A stretch of DNA of 64,000 nucleotides from Paragordius varius (Eukaryota; Nematomorpha): contig OZ176050.1 of assembly GCA_964247055.1 (NCBI GenBank), forward strand, positions 6,200,001-6,264,000, written 5' to 3'. Below the pieces are notes generated by a model. The model was not told the origin of the DNA. It saw nothing but the letters and a program-made list of their open reading frames with translations, and made no database searches. Position 1 is the stretch's first letter; each line of letters begins with the position of its first letter. The translations under genes and the position numbers were made by a program. This document shows, in pieces, positions 1-11,626 of the stretch.

Positions 1-296
1 ACATAATATATCAGATTTAAGGCATGGCAATTGGTCGGTCAATAATAACTGATGTAATCGCTTTTAAATGCAATCATTATTTAAAAAATATGTTGTAACT
101 GTTATTAGCTCTAATAGTGCAAAATATTTTATAACGACTATATGAATATTCACAGTATTTATATTAAATGTAATAAAAATTTTTATTATTTTATAATTAA
201 TTTTTATCACTTGATAAACATATTTTAGAAAATTTAGATTATTAATTTTTAAGCGGTACCCATATCGAACATTATATTTATAACCGAGACCGAAAC

Positions 297-2595
297 TTTA
301 TCAAAACTTAAAGCATATCGTACTTGCAATATGGCTTTTTTATTTAAAATATTTGATTTCAGTGCGCTATTTTGGCTTATCAACTGATATAATTTAGAAT
401 CTTTTTCAATGGCATTCGGCATTGTTGTATCTTGCTGAGAAAATAATCTGTATTAATTAATATATTGAATTTAATCTAAATTAACAAATAATAGGATGCA
501 AATAAATGGATAAAAAACACCTATAAAAGTATAACAGTAAAGCGCTAGTAGTAGGCATCCAATTTAAGATATCAGCTGTAACTTTGATAAAAATTAAAAA
601 CGAATTGCCAAAGGGGCTCAATACTTCGATTCAAATTGGGGTATCTAAATGACATTAATTAAGTTGATTTTTCCAAAAAACTACTGAAGAAACGGTTAAA
701 TTTATGCTTCTATCCGAATGAAAATTATATAAATAAGCCAAAATATTTAAATTAAATTTAGTGAAAAAATGTTACGTATCAAACTACTTGGACGCCATTT
801 TTATTTTATAACATTTTAGCTGTTTATTTCATTCTGAGTCTAAAATTTAGTGTACTTATTTATTATAATCATATTTGACCTTGATATAAATAGAAAAATT
901 GGTATATCTTGCATCGTTTTTATATTTAGCTTATGCACACATGTGTGGCTAAATTTATACCTTTGGGTTTCACCTGTGAATAAGTAATAACTTTTGAATG
1001 AATTCATTTATATTTCGGTTCATTAATGTAATATAAGTGCAAACTTTTGCCATGGTTACAATTTATTCCATATTTTTTGAATTAACTTTAAACAAGCCTG
1101 GGATATCTAACTACCCCAATTTAAATCGAGGGACTGAAATGTATGTGTTGTATCCAAGTGTTAAAGTAAAAATTCCTGATTAAGTGATAATAAATAATAG
1201 AAAAATGGCAAGGATTAAGTTTAACGCAATAAATTTTTACCATTATTTTATCATTTAACAAAACGGTTTTAACGTGAAAAATATCAAAAAAAAACTTTCC
1301 CACATTTAAGCGATAATGTAAGACGTCATTTCGAGGTTTTGCCCTTACAAGTAACAAACAATAATGTTATTTTCAATTTATACCACAATACAAAACATTT
1401 GGTTAGAAAAAAAGCGTTACTCAAATTTGTTTTTGTTGTAAAGTGTGGCGCATCCTTCTACAACCGTTTTGTCTTTATATTTATACACGCTGCCATAACC
1501 GTAAAAAGATGAACCGTCTTCCAAACAAGAATCATACATTTTCTCATCCACTTCTTGCAAACATATTACATCAGCTTCGTAACCTATATATCATAAAAAA
1601 GTTGTTTGTAATTCGGATTTTATTTTTTTAAAAAATCCAAAATATATGTTTATTTACTGATAATTTCATGAAAGATAATGTTAGAACGGTATTCATATTT
1701 CAAGTCACCCTTTGGGCAATAGGGGAATAGGTGATTTTTGGAATAATCAGATTTAGCGTAAAGATCGGCCAAAATGTTATACGAACAAAACCTATAACTA
1801 TACAATGACTATTATTAAAGAAACCTACTAAGGCTTTTCTGTCCTTGACGTGATGGCATTTAGCCTTGTTTGTAAAAGGGTTTGGGGTGGTTGGCTTAGA
1901 ACCTTTGAAGATTTTAAGAATTTAGAAGGTCCTCGCACGCCCTTATGGTAAGGGATGCAAAGTAAACCAATTGAGGACTCAATATCTTTTTCGGACGGTT
2001 TGTATATAAATGAGTGTGACATAACTTGCCAACCTGTTAAATCAACTTCATTAAAAGTCACATCATCTTTATCATATTGATTGTATTCATTTGGGCTTTC
2101 TATATTTTCTTTGTACCAATGACATTCCATGCTTACATCATCAACATTGACCGTAACATGGGGAAAAAATGGAATATTAACCATGGGAATTTTCGGTAAT
2201 TTAATTGTCTCAATCAAGGGCGGGTCTCTTATAATTTTGTACGATTTATCGTTAACGTGAAAAAAGGAATTGTCGTCGGAAATCAAATCCCAAATTTCAA
2301 ATTCTTTAAAATGCCCTTTAATTTTATCAGAGCTGCAATATACTTGCAAATCTAAAGGAGATATAGAAGGATTAAGCATTTTTTCGGATTTTTCCAACAA
2401 ATTTTGTACGATCGATGATTTAATTTTCTGAATAGTTAATTCCAAATTTTCATTTTTATATCGAATAAAATTAAACACTTTATTTTTTATTTTAAAGTAT
2501 TTGTCTGAATAAAAAAGAGATATTCTACAATGATCTTGGATAGAATTACAAAAACAAGGGTATATTACTTTCGGCAACATAGGTATAAAACGCAT
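297..2595 (-). CDS. PDE12: PDE12-type 2',5'-phosphodiesterase (3' end beyond window)
   Basis: Four exons join in phase: 1829-2595, 1658-1797, 1421-1583 and 297-447. The family cleaves 2',5'-linked oligoadenylates and trims poly(A), usually in mitochondria, with an endonuclease/exonuclease/phosphatase (EEP) domain. Exon 1 matches the PDE12 N-terminal region: a stretch ending in WYKE, a segment like human KYKVERNPP (here SYKIIRDPP), and YKPSEKDI. Exon 2 carries the EEP signature SYNILADLYA with the later FPYC; exon 3 carries the metal-binding motif ADVICLQEVD; exon 4 begins LFSQQD and holds the KAILQV segment. The remaining EEP motifs (HP-type and GDFN) are not visible and should lie left of the window. 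The start is uncertain: I chose the ATG at 2595 because similarity begins just after it, but the frame is open to an ATG at 2757. Intron 1 is only 31 nt (1798-1828). Intron 3 holds a MITE. Confidence 0.85.
622..1160 (+). mobile_element. TTAA-type MITE, copy 1 (in PDE12 intron 3)
   Basis: About 540 bp, one of four dispersed copies in the window. It starts near TACTTCGATTCAAATTGGGG and ends GTATCCAAGTG followed by TTAA. No coding capacity is seen. The left TTAA is degraded to CTCA, so this copy looks older than the one at 53938. It lies inside a PDE12 intron and would be removed by splicing. Confidence 0.8.
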
Positions 2596-2723
2596 GTGGT
2601 AAAAACAAAAAATGTGGAAATTATGTTTTAATATTTTTAGACTTTCAGAGTGGTACTCATCAAATTTGACGGGCCAAATAAAATTAAATTTTTTAAGAGG
2701 CAAATATATTACAGGAAATATCA

Positions 2724-2972
2724 TCAAGGTGTAGCAGACCCACGTCGCCTTCCACAAAAGACTTCCCTAGCTGCCCTTCTATACACCAATGAATGGTGGT
2801 TCAGTGACAGCCGTTTAGTTGCGTCAGGGTCAGTTTGGCACGCTATCCGTGGATTGCGGTTTAAATACCACTCTTTTAGATGCACAGGTATTAGGTGTTT
2901 TGCCTTAAACTTGTACTTGTGAAAAAGCTTTAAATCTTTTTTAAAATATACGAATTCATTGCATAACAGCAT
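2724..2972 (-). other. Unidentified short ORF in a GC-richer island
   Basis: An 82-codon open frame whose 2730-2905 part is visibly richer in G and C than its surroundings and is also open on the opposite strand. The peptide is basic and contains LKEWYLNRNPRIACQ and VYRRAAREVF. I recognise no family. It lies just upstream of the PDE12 exon and overlaps the upstream extension of that frame, so it could be a 5' exon, a fragment of a structural RNA gene or a foreign piece. No splice link to PDE12 could be supported. Confidence 0.25.
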
Positions 2973-4487
2973 TATATGGGTAGATTTAGAAGAAGTATAT
3001 TTATTGCGCTCGAATTATAGAAATATAAACAGTGTAAAATGATGATATATATAAATTATTATAGAAAAATATATCAGGAATATAATTTACTTTTAGATTA
3101 GGGGAATACAAGTGGTATATGGAAGTTATTTACACTTTTGTAGGTAATGCATATCAGAAAATGGCAAAACTTGAGCTCAATTTTTTTAAAAAAATTTTGG
3201 ATGAATAAATGCTTTCCAAAAACTATCATAAATACATATAAAAAGAAACAATATTCTTATATTATTTTAATTTTTAGATGTGGGCGCCGAAAGTCACAAA
3301 TTTTTTGATCTTCTAAAGCGATAAGATATTTAAATTTATTTTAGATTTTGACATAAAAAAAATAAAAAAAAATTAATTTTAGCAAAGATTTATTGAAGCA
3401 TACTTCATCCTCTTTAGGGATGATGAAAACTATAAAACGCTAGATATTATAAAAACACTTTTATATAATTTGATGATGCTGAACATTTCTATCACCTCAG
3501 AATGTTGTTTAAATATTCGTTCATCCTCAATTTTATGCCAAATGTAAATTGTGTATTTTTTCTATTTAACCAAACTTGGAAAGTAAACGAACCTTTAAAT
3601 TAAAATTCTGAAGCGCTAGAAATGTTGAGTTTTCGTTTTCACCATATTTTGAAGCGTTTTACTGTTTTTACAATAGTCGGAAGCAAGCTTCAACAAAAAT
3701 TTGTTAAAAATTGAATTTTCTAAACGTATGCATTTTTTAAAACATATTTTATGTCAATTTAGCATATATTTTAAAAAATTTTTGCGAGTTCCGGTTGCGT
3801 TCCTTTTAAAAGAACTAACACATTTAGTAACAGCAAAAAAATATTGGACTTTCGGCCCACATCTAATAATTGATATATTATGAAATTGATATATGTTAGT
3901 GGTGTTTTCTGAAATGAAACTATTAGCTTTCATCAAAAATATTTATTACAAAAAATGTGGTCAAATTTTGCCATTTTATGATATGGAGCACTTAGCACAA
4001 AAGTGTTAATAACTTTCTTATATCATTCGGAAGCAAAAGCAGCATGTTAATCCTGATACTTTTTTCACAGAATATATTTACTTCATATTTTTTCATGACC
4101 ACCGATTTTCATTGTGTATATAGATAATCATAAAAATTATCTATTGCTGTTAAAAAGTTTCTATATTAAACCATTAAGTTTTATTTAAAATTTTCGATTT
4201 AATAATTTAAAAGTTTTAGCTTTCTGAAAAAATTTGGGTCTAATCAAATTTGAAAATGGTGATCTTCGCGAGTTGTGAATTTAAAAAAGTCCCTCATCTC
4301 CCGCGCTTAATAGGGCTAAATAATCCCCAAATTTTGAGACTGAAAGCCCTTTTTCAAAAATCTTCAAATCTTTCAAAATAAATTATACGACGATATTACA
4401 GAGCAACTTTCCAGCTATCTACCCTTACGCGTCTAAATTGGTTTTTTGACCACATGCTTTGCATAGGTTTTATCGAAAAGGTGTATA
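2973..4487. repeat. Old dispersed repeat, copy 1 (about 3280-4120)
   Basis: No gene is seen here. The stretch around 3700-4120 resembles 58400-58830 and, in part, 12060-12360 in the same orientation. Shared landmarks are CTTTCGG..CCCACATCTAA, TTTTCTGAAATGAA.CT, AGCTTTCA, TGGAGCACTTA and TAACTTTCTTA..TC. Similarity by eye is only moderate, so the copies are old. Short ORFs inside are not conserved between copies. Confidence 0.55.
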
Positions 4488-4495
4488 CTCAAAAT

Positions 4496-5163
4496 TAGGG
4501 TTGCCGGGTCATGACCAGGTCAGTGACTACTTATTTTTTGACCACGGTCATTTCAAAAACAGCTCTTTTTTGAAAATTGTTAGTAAATTTTTTTGGAAGA
4601 AAAATAGTAGGATTTTATTGTCTTTTAATATATTTTTTTAAAAATATAAATTAAATATTTAAATATGCTTATTTAACAATATATTAAAAATTGTTAAACA
4701 TGCATCCTTATAACAGCTTCAAAACAATCAAGCACTTTGCAAAATATGCAATTAATCCATATATGTAAATCAACAAAATGAAAAAAACATTTTATAATTG
4801 GATATTTCATAGATGAAAGAAAGTTGAAAACAAACAAGGTAAAATTGAAATATCCAGTATTAAAAGCTATGTATTTGAAGATTTAGAATGCGACAAACAT
4901 GTGGCAAAATTTATTTGAAAACAATATTTTTGGTTAAATTTGATTGAAAATATTTGTAACTAATTAATTTCAAAAAATGTATAATATAATCTTTTAAGAA
5001 AAAACATGACTATAAGTGAAACGCAAGTGTCGCACGAACATTATTTTCACAATCCAATATCGCATGATATTTAAGTAAAAAGTGCTTATGACCGTGGTCA
5101 TGACCATGGACTGTCTGGGTCTGACCCGACTTTTTTGAAAAAGTAGTCAAATGCACAACCCTA
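4496..5163. mobile_element. Non-autonomous hAT-type DNA transposon (668 bp)
   Basis: The ends are TAGGGTTG and CAACCCTA, and the element is flanked by a perfect 8-bp direct repeat, CTCAAAAT, at 4488-4495 and 5164-5171. Eight-bp duplications and TAGGG-type tips are typical of hAT elements. Sub-terminal stretches are also loosely inverted: GGGTCATGACCAGG and GACCACGGTCAT on the left, GACCGTGGTCATGACC and GGGTCTGACCCG on the right. No transposase is encoded, so it depended on a partner elsewhere. Confidence 0.85.
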
Positions 5164-5269
5164 CTCAAAATACATATTGAATTTTATTTTTTAAAGATGC
5201 GGTCAAAGTGAGAGAACCATTTTTGATTTGGACTCTGAGTAATGCCCTAGTTGTTTAAAAATGGTATTT

Positions 5270-5905
5270 TGATTGTTAAAAATACGCATACTTAAAAATA
5301 TTTTATGCTGAGAAGTAGCGTATCATTGTTGAAAAAAGCCATACTTGATTATTTAAATTTTAATATTGAAAAAACAAATTGGGTAAAATATCGCTATTTG
5401 ATTGGGAAAAATATTTTGATTGTTAAAAAAAACAAACACTTGATTGGGTAGAAAATATTTACACTTTATTGGATAGAATATTTAATGGTGGAAAATATCC
5501 ACCTTAATTGGGTAAATATTTTTATTAAAAATATCCACACTTGACTGGGTAAAATATTTTGATTGATAAAAACAGCCACACCTGATTGGGTAAAATAGTA
5601 TTGTTGAATACCCACACTTGATTGGGTAAAGTATTTATTAATCCACACTTGATCGGGTAAAATATTTTGATTGTTGAGAAGTAGCGATTTATTGTTGAAA
5701 ATTCCCATATTTGATTGTTTTAAATATTTTGATTATTGAAAATGTCCACATGGGTAAAATATTTCGATTGTTTAAAATACCCACACTTGTTTGGATAAAA
5801 TATTTTAATTTTTAAGAAGTAGCGATGATTGTTCAAAATTCGCATATTCGATTGTGTTAAATTATTTTATTGTTGAAAATACCCACATTTGATTGGGTAA
5901 CGTAT
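5270..5905 (+). repeat. Minisatellite, ~40-bp unit, left block
   Basis: Tandem, degenerate copies of a unit built around TTGATTGGGTAAAATATTTT, then TTGTTGAAAATACCCACAC-like sequence. Some units carry the variant GAGAAGTAGCGAT. The open frame on the minus strand here is just repeat translation. The same unit in the same orientation reappears at 10800-11060 and 11627-12035, so one array was probably split by later insertions. Confidence 0.85.
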
Positions 5906-6859
5906 TTATTTATTATTGCAATAATAATTTAGCTAAAATTGAATAAATTTATTTGGGTGAATTTTGGATTACTACAAGTAATCTTTGTCAAACGTAGAAA
6001 ATGAATTAAAATATAAACCAAAGATTCAAGTATAAATTTAAAATATTTAATAATGTTATTAAGAAAAAAAATTGTAATGTTATTTACTTTGTTAAGATTT
6101 TTCTTTCTGTTCATTATATTTTGTTCTTTGTTTATATAAAAACTTTCCTTCAAAATTACTTTTCTTCTATTTTCTTCTTTATCGACAACTTCGGCATCCC
6201 AGTTTATTTTTTGTTTGCATTTAAAGGCATGATATGCCAAAGCCGAATCATTTGTTTTATTCTTGTTAAATGCACTTTTATGTTCTTTTATCCGAACATC
6301 TAGTCCTCTTTTTGTTTGTATGAATACACTGTCGCAGCTTGACATTTTATTTTATATATCACATATTGAGAACTAGGATAATTTTTCTATAAATTTAATG
6401 ATTTTAGATATTATTTAATTTAAATATTACTGTGTATTTTGTCTTAAGTATTTTTTTGATTTTATGACATAAGGATTCATAGAATGGTATTACAATTCTC
6501 TTTTTATGTTATCATTATGAATTCTTTTAGGTTTTGAGTTTAAAATTTTGTTGATGGCGTTATTGATTAGGTAATTATGTTCCAATATTTTTTTTCTATT
6601 TCTGATGTTTGTGAGGTTCTTTTATCTATACTGTTAGGAATTAGTAATGTTCGACGTAATAAACTATGCACAAGAGAGTTAAAAACAAATACCCGGGTGG
6701 TGTGAATTATAGTTTAATATAGTTATATCTGGTTTGTAATACACTTCAGTGGATATTTTGTTATTGTTTTTTTCTATTAATACATCCAAAAATGTAATTT
6801 TAGTGTTATTTTCTTTCTAAATGGACTTGTGTAATAAAATGTTTTTAGTAGTTGTTTAA

Positions 6860-7426
6860 CACTTGGATACAACACATTCATTTCAGTCCTTCAAATTGCG
6901 GTATTAGATACCCCAGGCCTGTTAAAATTAAATATATCAAAAAATATGGAATGAATTGAAACCATCGCAAAAATGTGCCTTATATAACATTAATGAACCG
7001 AAATATATAAAAAAGTTCATTCCAAAATACTTGATATAACTTATTTTAAGGTAAAATCTCAATAAAAATTTAGTCAACATGACATGTGTGCATTTGCTAA
7101 ATATAAAAATAATACCAAATAAACCACTTTTTCTGTTTCATCAATGTTAAATGTGAGTTAAATGAAAAATTAGCTTTAATTTTAGCTTTAAAATTAAATA
7201 AACATGATATTTTGCAAAAATGTTGCAAAATAAAATGGCGTGGAAGTATTTTGAGATGGAACTTTTTTTCAAAACTATATTTTATTTAAATATTTCGGCT
7301 TATTTATATAATTTTTATTAGGATAGAAGCATATTTTTAAATTGGGACCGTTTCTTTCAGTGGTTTTTAAAAATATCAACTTAAAAATAGTCTGGGTATT
7401 TAGATACCCCAATTTGAATCAAAGCG
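6860..7426 (-). mobile_element. TTAA-type MITE, copy 2 (inside the broken PLE)
   Basis: A 567-bp element starting CACTTGGATACAACACATTC and ending in a reverse version of the CACTTCGATTCAAATTGGGG tip. TTAA lies on both sides (6856-6859 and 7427-7430). PLE sequence continues on each side, so it inserted after the PLE did. Confidence 0.85.
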
Positions 7427-7752
7427 TTAATATTTTTCTCGCTATCGATGCAGATTATATCATCTACATATTTGTAGTAAAAGTAAACCTCTTTTTGTTG
7501 TTCGCTTTGGATTCAAAAGGGGGATCCCATAGGTACTCCATTTTTTTCATGATATATTGTGTCATAAAATTTAACATATGTATTGAAATTATTGGGATTG
7601 ATTTATATAAGGACACGATGTCCAAACTACACATAATTTTATCTGTAGCATTTTTATCTCTAACTAGCGTGAATCTCGTGCTGCTACGCAGCCCGAGGAA
7701 GTCCTTCGGACTTCTGGGGGGAGGGAGGGGGGTTCGAAGTTTGCATTTGAAT

Positions 7753-10592
7753 GGGTCTACCGGTTTTCCTGTAGATCACAAAGCCAACATTTTCCATTTT
7801 TATAAATATATAGATTACCATAAATAATGTTTTAATATCCATATATCTTTTAACATGCTATACATATGATAGATACTCCTTACTCAGCAGCTATCATCAA
7901 AGAAACGCCTGACTAAAATTTTTGCCTTTTAACAGGCATTACGAATTCTCGAATTTTTACGGTCTCATACCTAGGGCGAAAAATCGATTTAAAAAATTAT
8001 TTTTGTGGACTTTGTTTTTTAAAAAAGGTGGCATTTCACGGGGGGAGCGGGTAAAAAGAGGGCCTAAATCAAAAAAGTGGCTCGGCTATGTTCGGCGCAA
8101 TCGAAAATAAGTAAACAAAAATCATATTTAAAATTGAATGGTCCAACACGTTCTCCGGAAAATTGTGTCAAAAACACGATTTTGTGGACCTCTGTTTTTA
8201 AAAAAAACCCGTTTTTCATACGGGGTGGGCCCGAACTGGGGGTCTATTTCAAAAAAAGGGCGAAGCTATTGTCGGGACATTTATTAATGATTATATTTTT
8301 TCGATATTTGGATTTGATTGGGTCTACCGGTTTTCCTGTACCAGATCACAAAGCCAGCATTTTCCATTTTTATAAATATATAGATGAGGTTAAATAATGT
8401 ATTAATATCCATACATCTTTTAACATGCTGTGCATATGATAGATACTCCTTACTCAGCATCTATCATCAAAGAAACGCTTGACTAAAATTTTTGCCTTTT
8501 AACAGGCAATACGTGGAATCTTTATTGAATTTTTACGGTCTCATACCTAGGGCGAAAAATCGATTTAAAAAATTATTTTTGTGGACTTTGTTTTTTGAAA
8601 AAGGTGGCATTTCACGGGGGGAGCGGGTAAAAAGAGGGCCTAAATCAAAAAAGTGGCTCGGCTATGTTCGGCGCAATCGAAAATAAGTAAACAAAAATCA
8701 TATTTAAAATTGAATGGTCCAACACGTTCTCCGGAAAATTGTCTCAAAAACACGATTTTGTGGACTTCTGTTTTTAAAAAAAACCCGTTTTTCATACGGG
8801 GTGGGCCCGAACTGGGGGTCTATTTCAAAAAAAGGGCGAAGCTATTGTCGGGACATTTATTAATGATTATATTTTTTCGATATTTGGATTTGATTGGGTC
8901 TACCGGTTTTCCTGTACCAGATCACAAAGCCAGCATTTTCCATTTTTATAAATATATAGATGAGGTTAAATAATGTATTAATATCCATACATCTTTTAAC
9001 ATGCTGTGCATATGATAGATACTCCTTACTCAGCATCTATCATCAAAGAAACGCTTGACTAAAATTTTTGCCTTTTAACAGGCAATACGTGGAATCTTTA
9101 TTGAATTTTTACGGTCTCATACCTAGGGCGAAAAATCGATTTAAAAAATTATATTTGTGGACTTTGTTTTTTGAAAAAGGTGGCATTTCACGGGGGGAGC
9201 GGGTAAAAAGAGGGCCTAAATCAAAAAAGTGGCTCGGCTATGTTCGGCGCAATCGAAAATAAGTAAACAAAAATCATATTTAAAATTGAATGGTCCAACA
9301 CGTTCTCCGGAAAATTGTCTCAAAAACACGATTTTGTGGACTTCTGTTTTCAAAAAAAACCCGTTTTTCATACGGGGTGGGCCCGAACTGGGGGCCTATT
9401 TCAAAAAAAGGGCGAAGCTATTGTCAGGACATTTATTAATGATTATATTTTTTCGATATTTGGATTTGATTGGGTCTACCGGTTTTCCTGTACCAGATCA
9501 CAAAGCCAGCATTTTCCATTTTTATAAATATATAGATGAGGATAAATAATGTATTAATATCCATACATCTTTTAACATGCTGTGCATATGATAGATACTC
9601 CTTACTCAGCATCTATCATCAAAGAAACGCTTGACTAAAATTTTTGCCTTTTAACAGGCAATACGAAAAATTTTTGCTCGAATTTTTACAGTCTCATACC
9701 GTGGACAAAAAAATACAATCAAAAAAATATTTTTGTGGACTTTGTTTTTTTTTGAAAAAAATGGCATTTTACGGGGGTAGCGGGTAAAAAGAGGGCCTAA
9801 ATCAAAAAAGTGACTCGACCATGTTCAGCGCGATCAAAAATAAGTAAACAAAAATCATATTTGAAATTGAATGGTCCAACACGTTCTCCAAAAAATTAAC
9901 TTAACCCATTTTTCACACGGGGTGGGCCCAAACTGGGGACCTAATTCCAAAAAAGGGCGAAGCTATTGTCGGGGCATTCATTAATGATTAAATTTTTTCG
10001 ATGTTTGGATTTGATTGGGTTCACCGGTTTTCCGGAAACAGATCACAAAGTTATATGAAAAATCAGTTTTTAGCGGGTAGCTCCTTACCCAGCAGCTATC
10101 ATCAAATAAACGGTAGACTAAAATTTTTGCCCTTTAACAGGCAATACGTGGAATCTTTATTGAATTTTTACGGTCTCATACCTAGGGCGAAAAATCGATT
10201 TAGAAAATTATTTTTGTGGACTTTGTTTTTTGAAAAAGGTGGCATTTTACGGGGGGAGCGGGTAAAAAGAGGGCCTAAATCAAAAAAGTGGCTCGGCTAT
10301 GTTCGGCGCAATCGAAAATAAGTAAACAAAAATCATATTTGAAATTGAATGGTCCAACACGTTCTCCGGAAAATTGTCTCAAAAACACGATTTTGTGGAC
10401 TTCTGTTTTCAAAAAAAACCCGTTTTTCATACGGGGTGGGCCCGAACTGGGGGCCTATTTCAAAAAAAGGGCGAAGCTATTGTCGGGACATTTATTAATG
10501 ATTATATTTTTTCGATATTTGGATTTGATTGGGTCTACCGGTTTTCCTGTACCAGATCACAAAGCCAGCATTTTCCATTTTTATAAATATAT
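7753..10592 (+). repeat. Tandem satellite array, 576-bp unit, five units plus a partial
   Basis: Units counted from GGGTCTACCGG start at 7753, 8320, 8896, 9472, 10017 and 10531, giving periods of 567, 576, 576, 545 and 514 bp. The second and third units are almost identical, whereas the unit at about 9670-10016 is diverged and shortened. Each full unit has an inner duplication: TTTTGTGGACTT recurs 179 bp later, each time followed by a G-rich stretch. Overlapping open frames of about 64 and 106 codons recur in most units, but this follows from sequence identity. Nothing shows that they are translated. The array lies within the broken PLE. Confidence 0.9.
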
Positions 10593-10799
10593 AGATTATT
10601 CAGTTAGATCATAACAGTTTTTATATTATATTTATAATATTCTAGTAACGGTGAAAATAATTGGGTTAAATATTTACATATTTTGAATGTAGGTGTACTT
10701 CTAAAATTCGTTATAGGTCTTAAAAGTATATTTACTTTGTGTAATTTAGGTTGGCCGTAAAAAATAAGACAGTTTGAATCTTTAGGTTTACAGAGCAAA

Positions 10800-11060
10800 A
10801 TTTACACACTTGATTGGGTAAAGTATGTATTTTTATATTGTTAAGAAGTAGCAATTTATTGTTAAAAATTCCCATAAATATTTTGATTGTTGAAAATGCC
10901 CAACATTTGATGGGTAAAATTATTTTGATTGTTAAAAATACCCATACTTGACTGGATAAAGTATTTTTTTTTATTTATAATATCCACAGTTGATTGGGTA
11001 AAATATTTTTATTGCTGAGAAGTAGCGATTGATTATTGAACCCCCCATATTTGATTGTGT
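10800..11060 (+). repeat. Minisatellite, ~40-bp unit, middle block
   Basis: Degenerate tandem units with TTGATTGGGTAAA, TTGTTGAAAAT and GAGAAGTAGCGATT, as in the block at 5270-5905. It begins where PLE similarity stops and ends at the third MITE copy. Confidence 0.8.
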
Positions 11061-11063
11061 AAA

Positions 11064-11626
11064 CACTTCGATTCAAATTGGGGTACCAAAATACCCCAGA
11101 CCAAATTTAAGTTATTTTTAAAAACTACTGAAGGAAACGGTCTCAATTTAAATTAATGCTTCTATCCTAATAAATATGCCAAAATATGTAAATAAAATTT
11201 TGTTTTGAAAAAAAACTTCCATGTCAAACTACTTCGCATTTTTATTTTACAAAATTTTTGCAAAATATCGTCTTATTTTAATTTTAAGGTTAAAATTAAA
11301 GCTAATTTTTTATTTAATTTACATCTAACATTGATAGAAATAGAAAAAAGGGTTTATTTTTTATTATCTTTCAATTTTACTATTGCGCACATGTCACGTT
11401 AAATAAATTTTTACCTTTCGGTTTTAGCTTAAAAAAAGTAATATCAAGTATTTTTAAATAAAATTTTTTATATATTTCGGTTTATTAATGTTATATAAGT
11501 GCAAAATTTTGCCATGGTTTCTATTCCTTTCCATATTTCTTAAAGAATTTATTTTTAAACAGGCCTGGGGTATTTAACTACCCGATGTAAATCGAAGGAT
11601 TAAAATGAATGTGTTGTATCCAAGTG
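11064..11626 (+). mobile_element. TTAA-type MITE, copy 3 (inside the minisatellite)
   Basis: A 563-bp element starting CACTTCGATTCAAATTGGGG and ending GTATCCAAGTG. It is followed by TTAA (11627-11630) and preceded by TAAA, a one-base decay of TTAA. Minisatellite sequence continues on both sides. Near each tip, GGGGTA and TACCCC can pair as a small hairpin. Confidence 0.85.

Larger units (their letters stand above)
5929..10800 (-). mobile_element. Broken Penelope-like element (PLE), interrupted
   Basis: A minus-strand fossil Penelope-like retroelement in pieces. The GIY-YIG endonuclease end lies at about 5929-6345 (TKRGLDVRIKEHK, SALAYHAFKCK, INWDAEV). The region after the reverse transcriptase (YYKPD, HSLLRRTLLIPN) lies around 6590-6850. 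The RT core lies at about 7431-7690 (DIVSLY, NGVPMGSPF, YKYVDDIICI). An upstream RT piece lies at 10604-10800 (QPKLHK, LRPITNF). A TTAA-type MITE separates the second and third parts, and the 576-bp satellite array separates the third and fourth. It resembles the element at 61-63.5 kb but is clearly older and has several breaks. It sits inside the ~40-bp minisatellite. Confidence 0.8.

Noticed and set aside
1828-1870. PDE12 ending in a stop at 1828 (truncated gene)
   Set aside because: The apparent stop lies at a splice donor. A 31-nt intron at 1798-1828 restores the frame into the catalytic segment.
5466-5708. 80-codon minus-strand ORF
   Set aside because: It is a translation of the ~40-bp minisatellite.
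7342-7827. 161-codon plus-strand ORF
   Set aside because: It runs across the MITE end, antisense PLE reverse-transcriptase sequence and the satellite border, so it is a chance chimera of three repeats.
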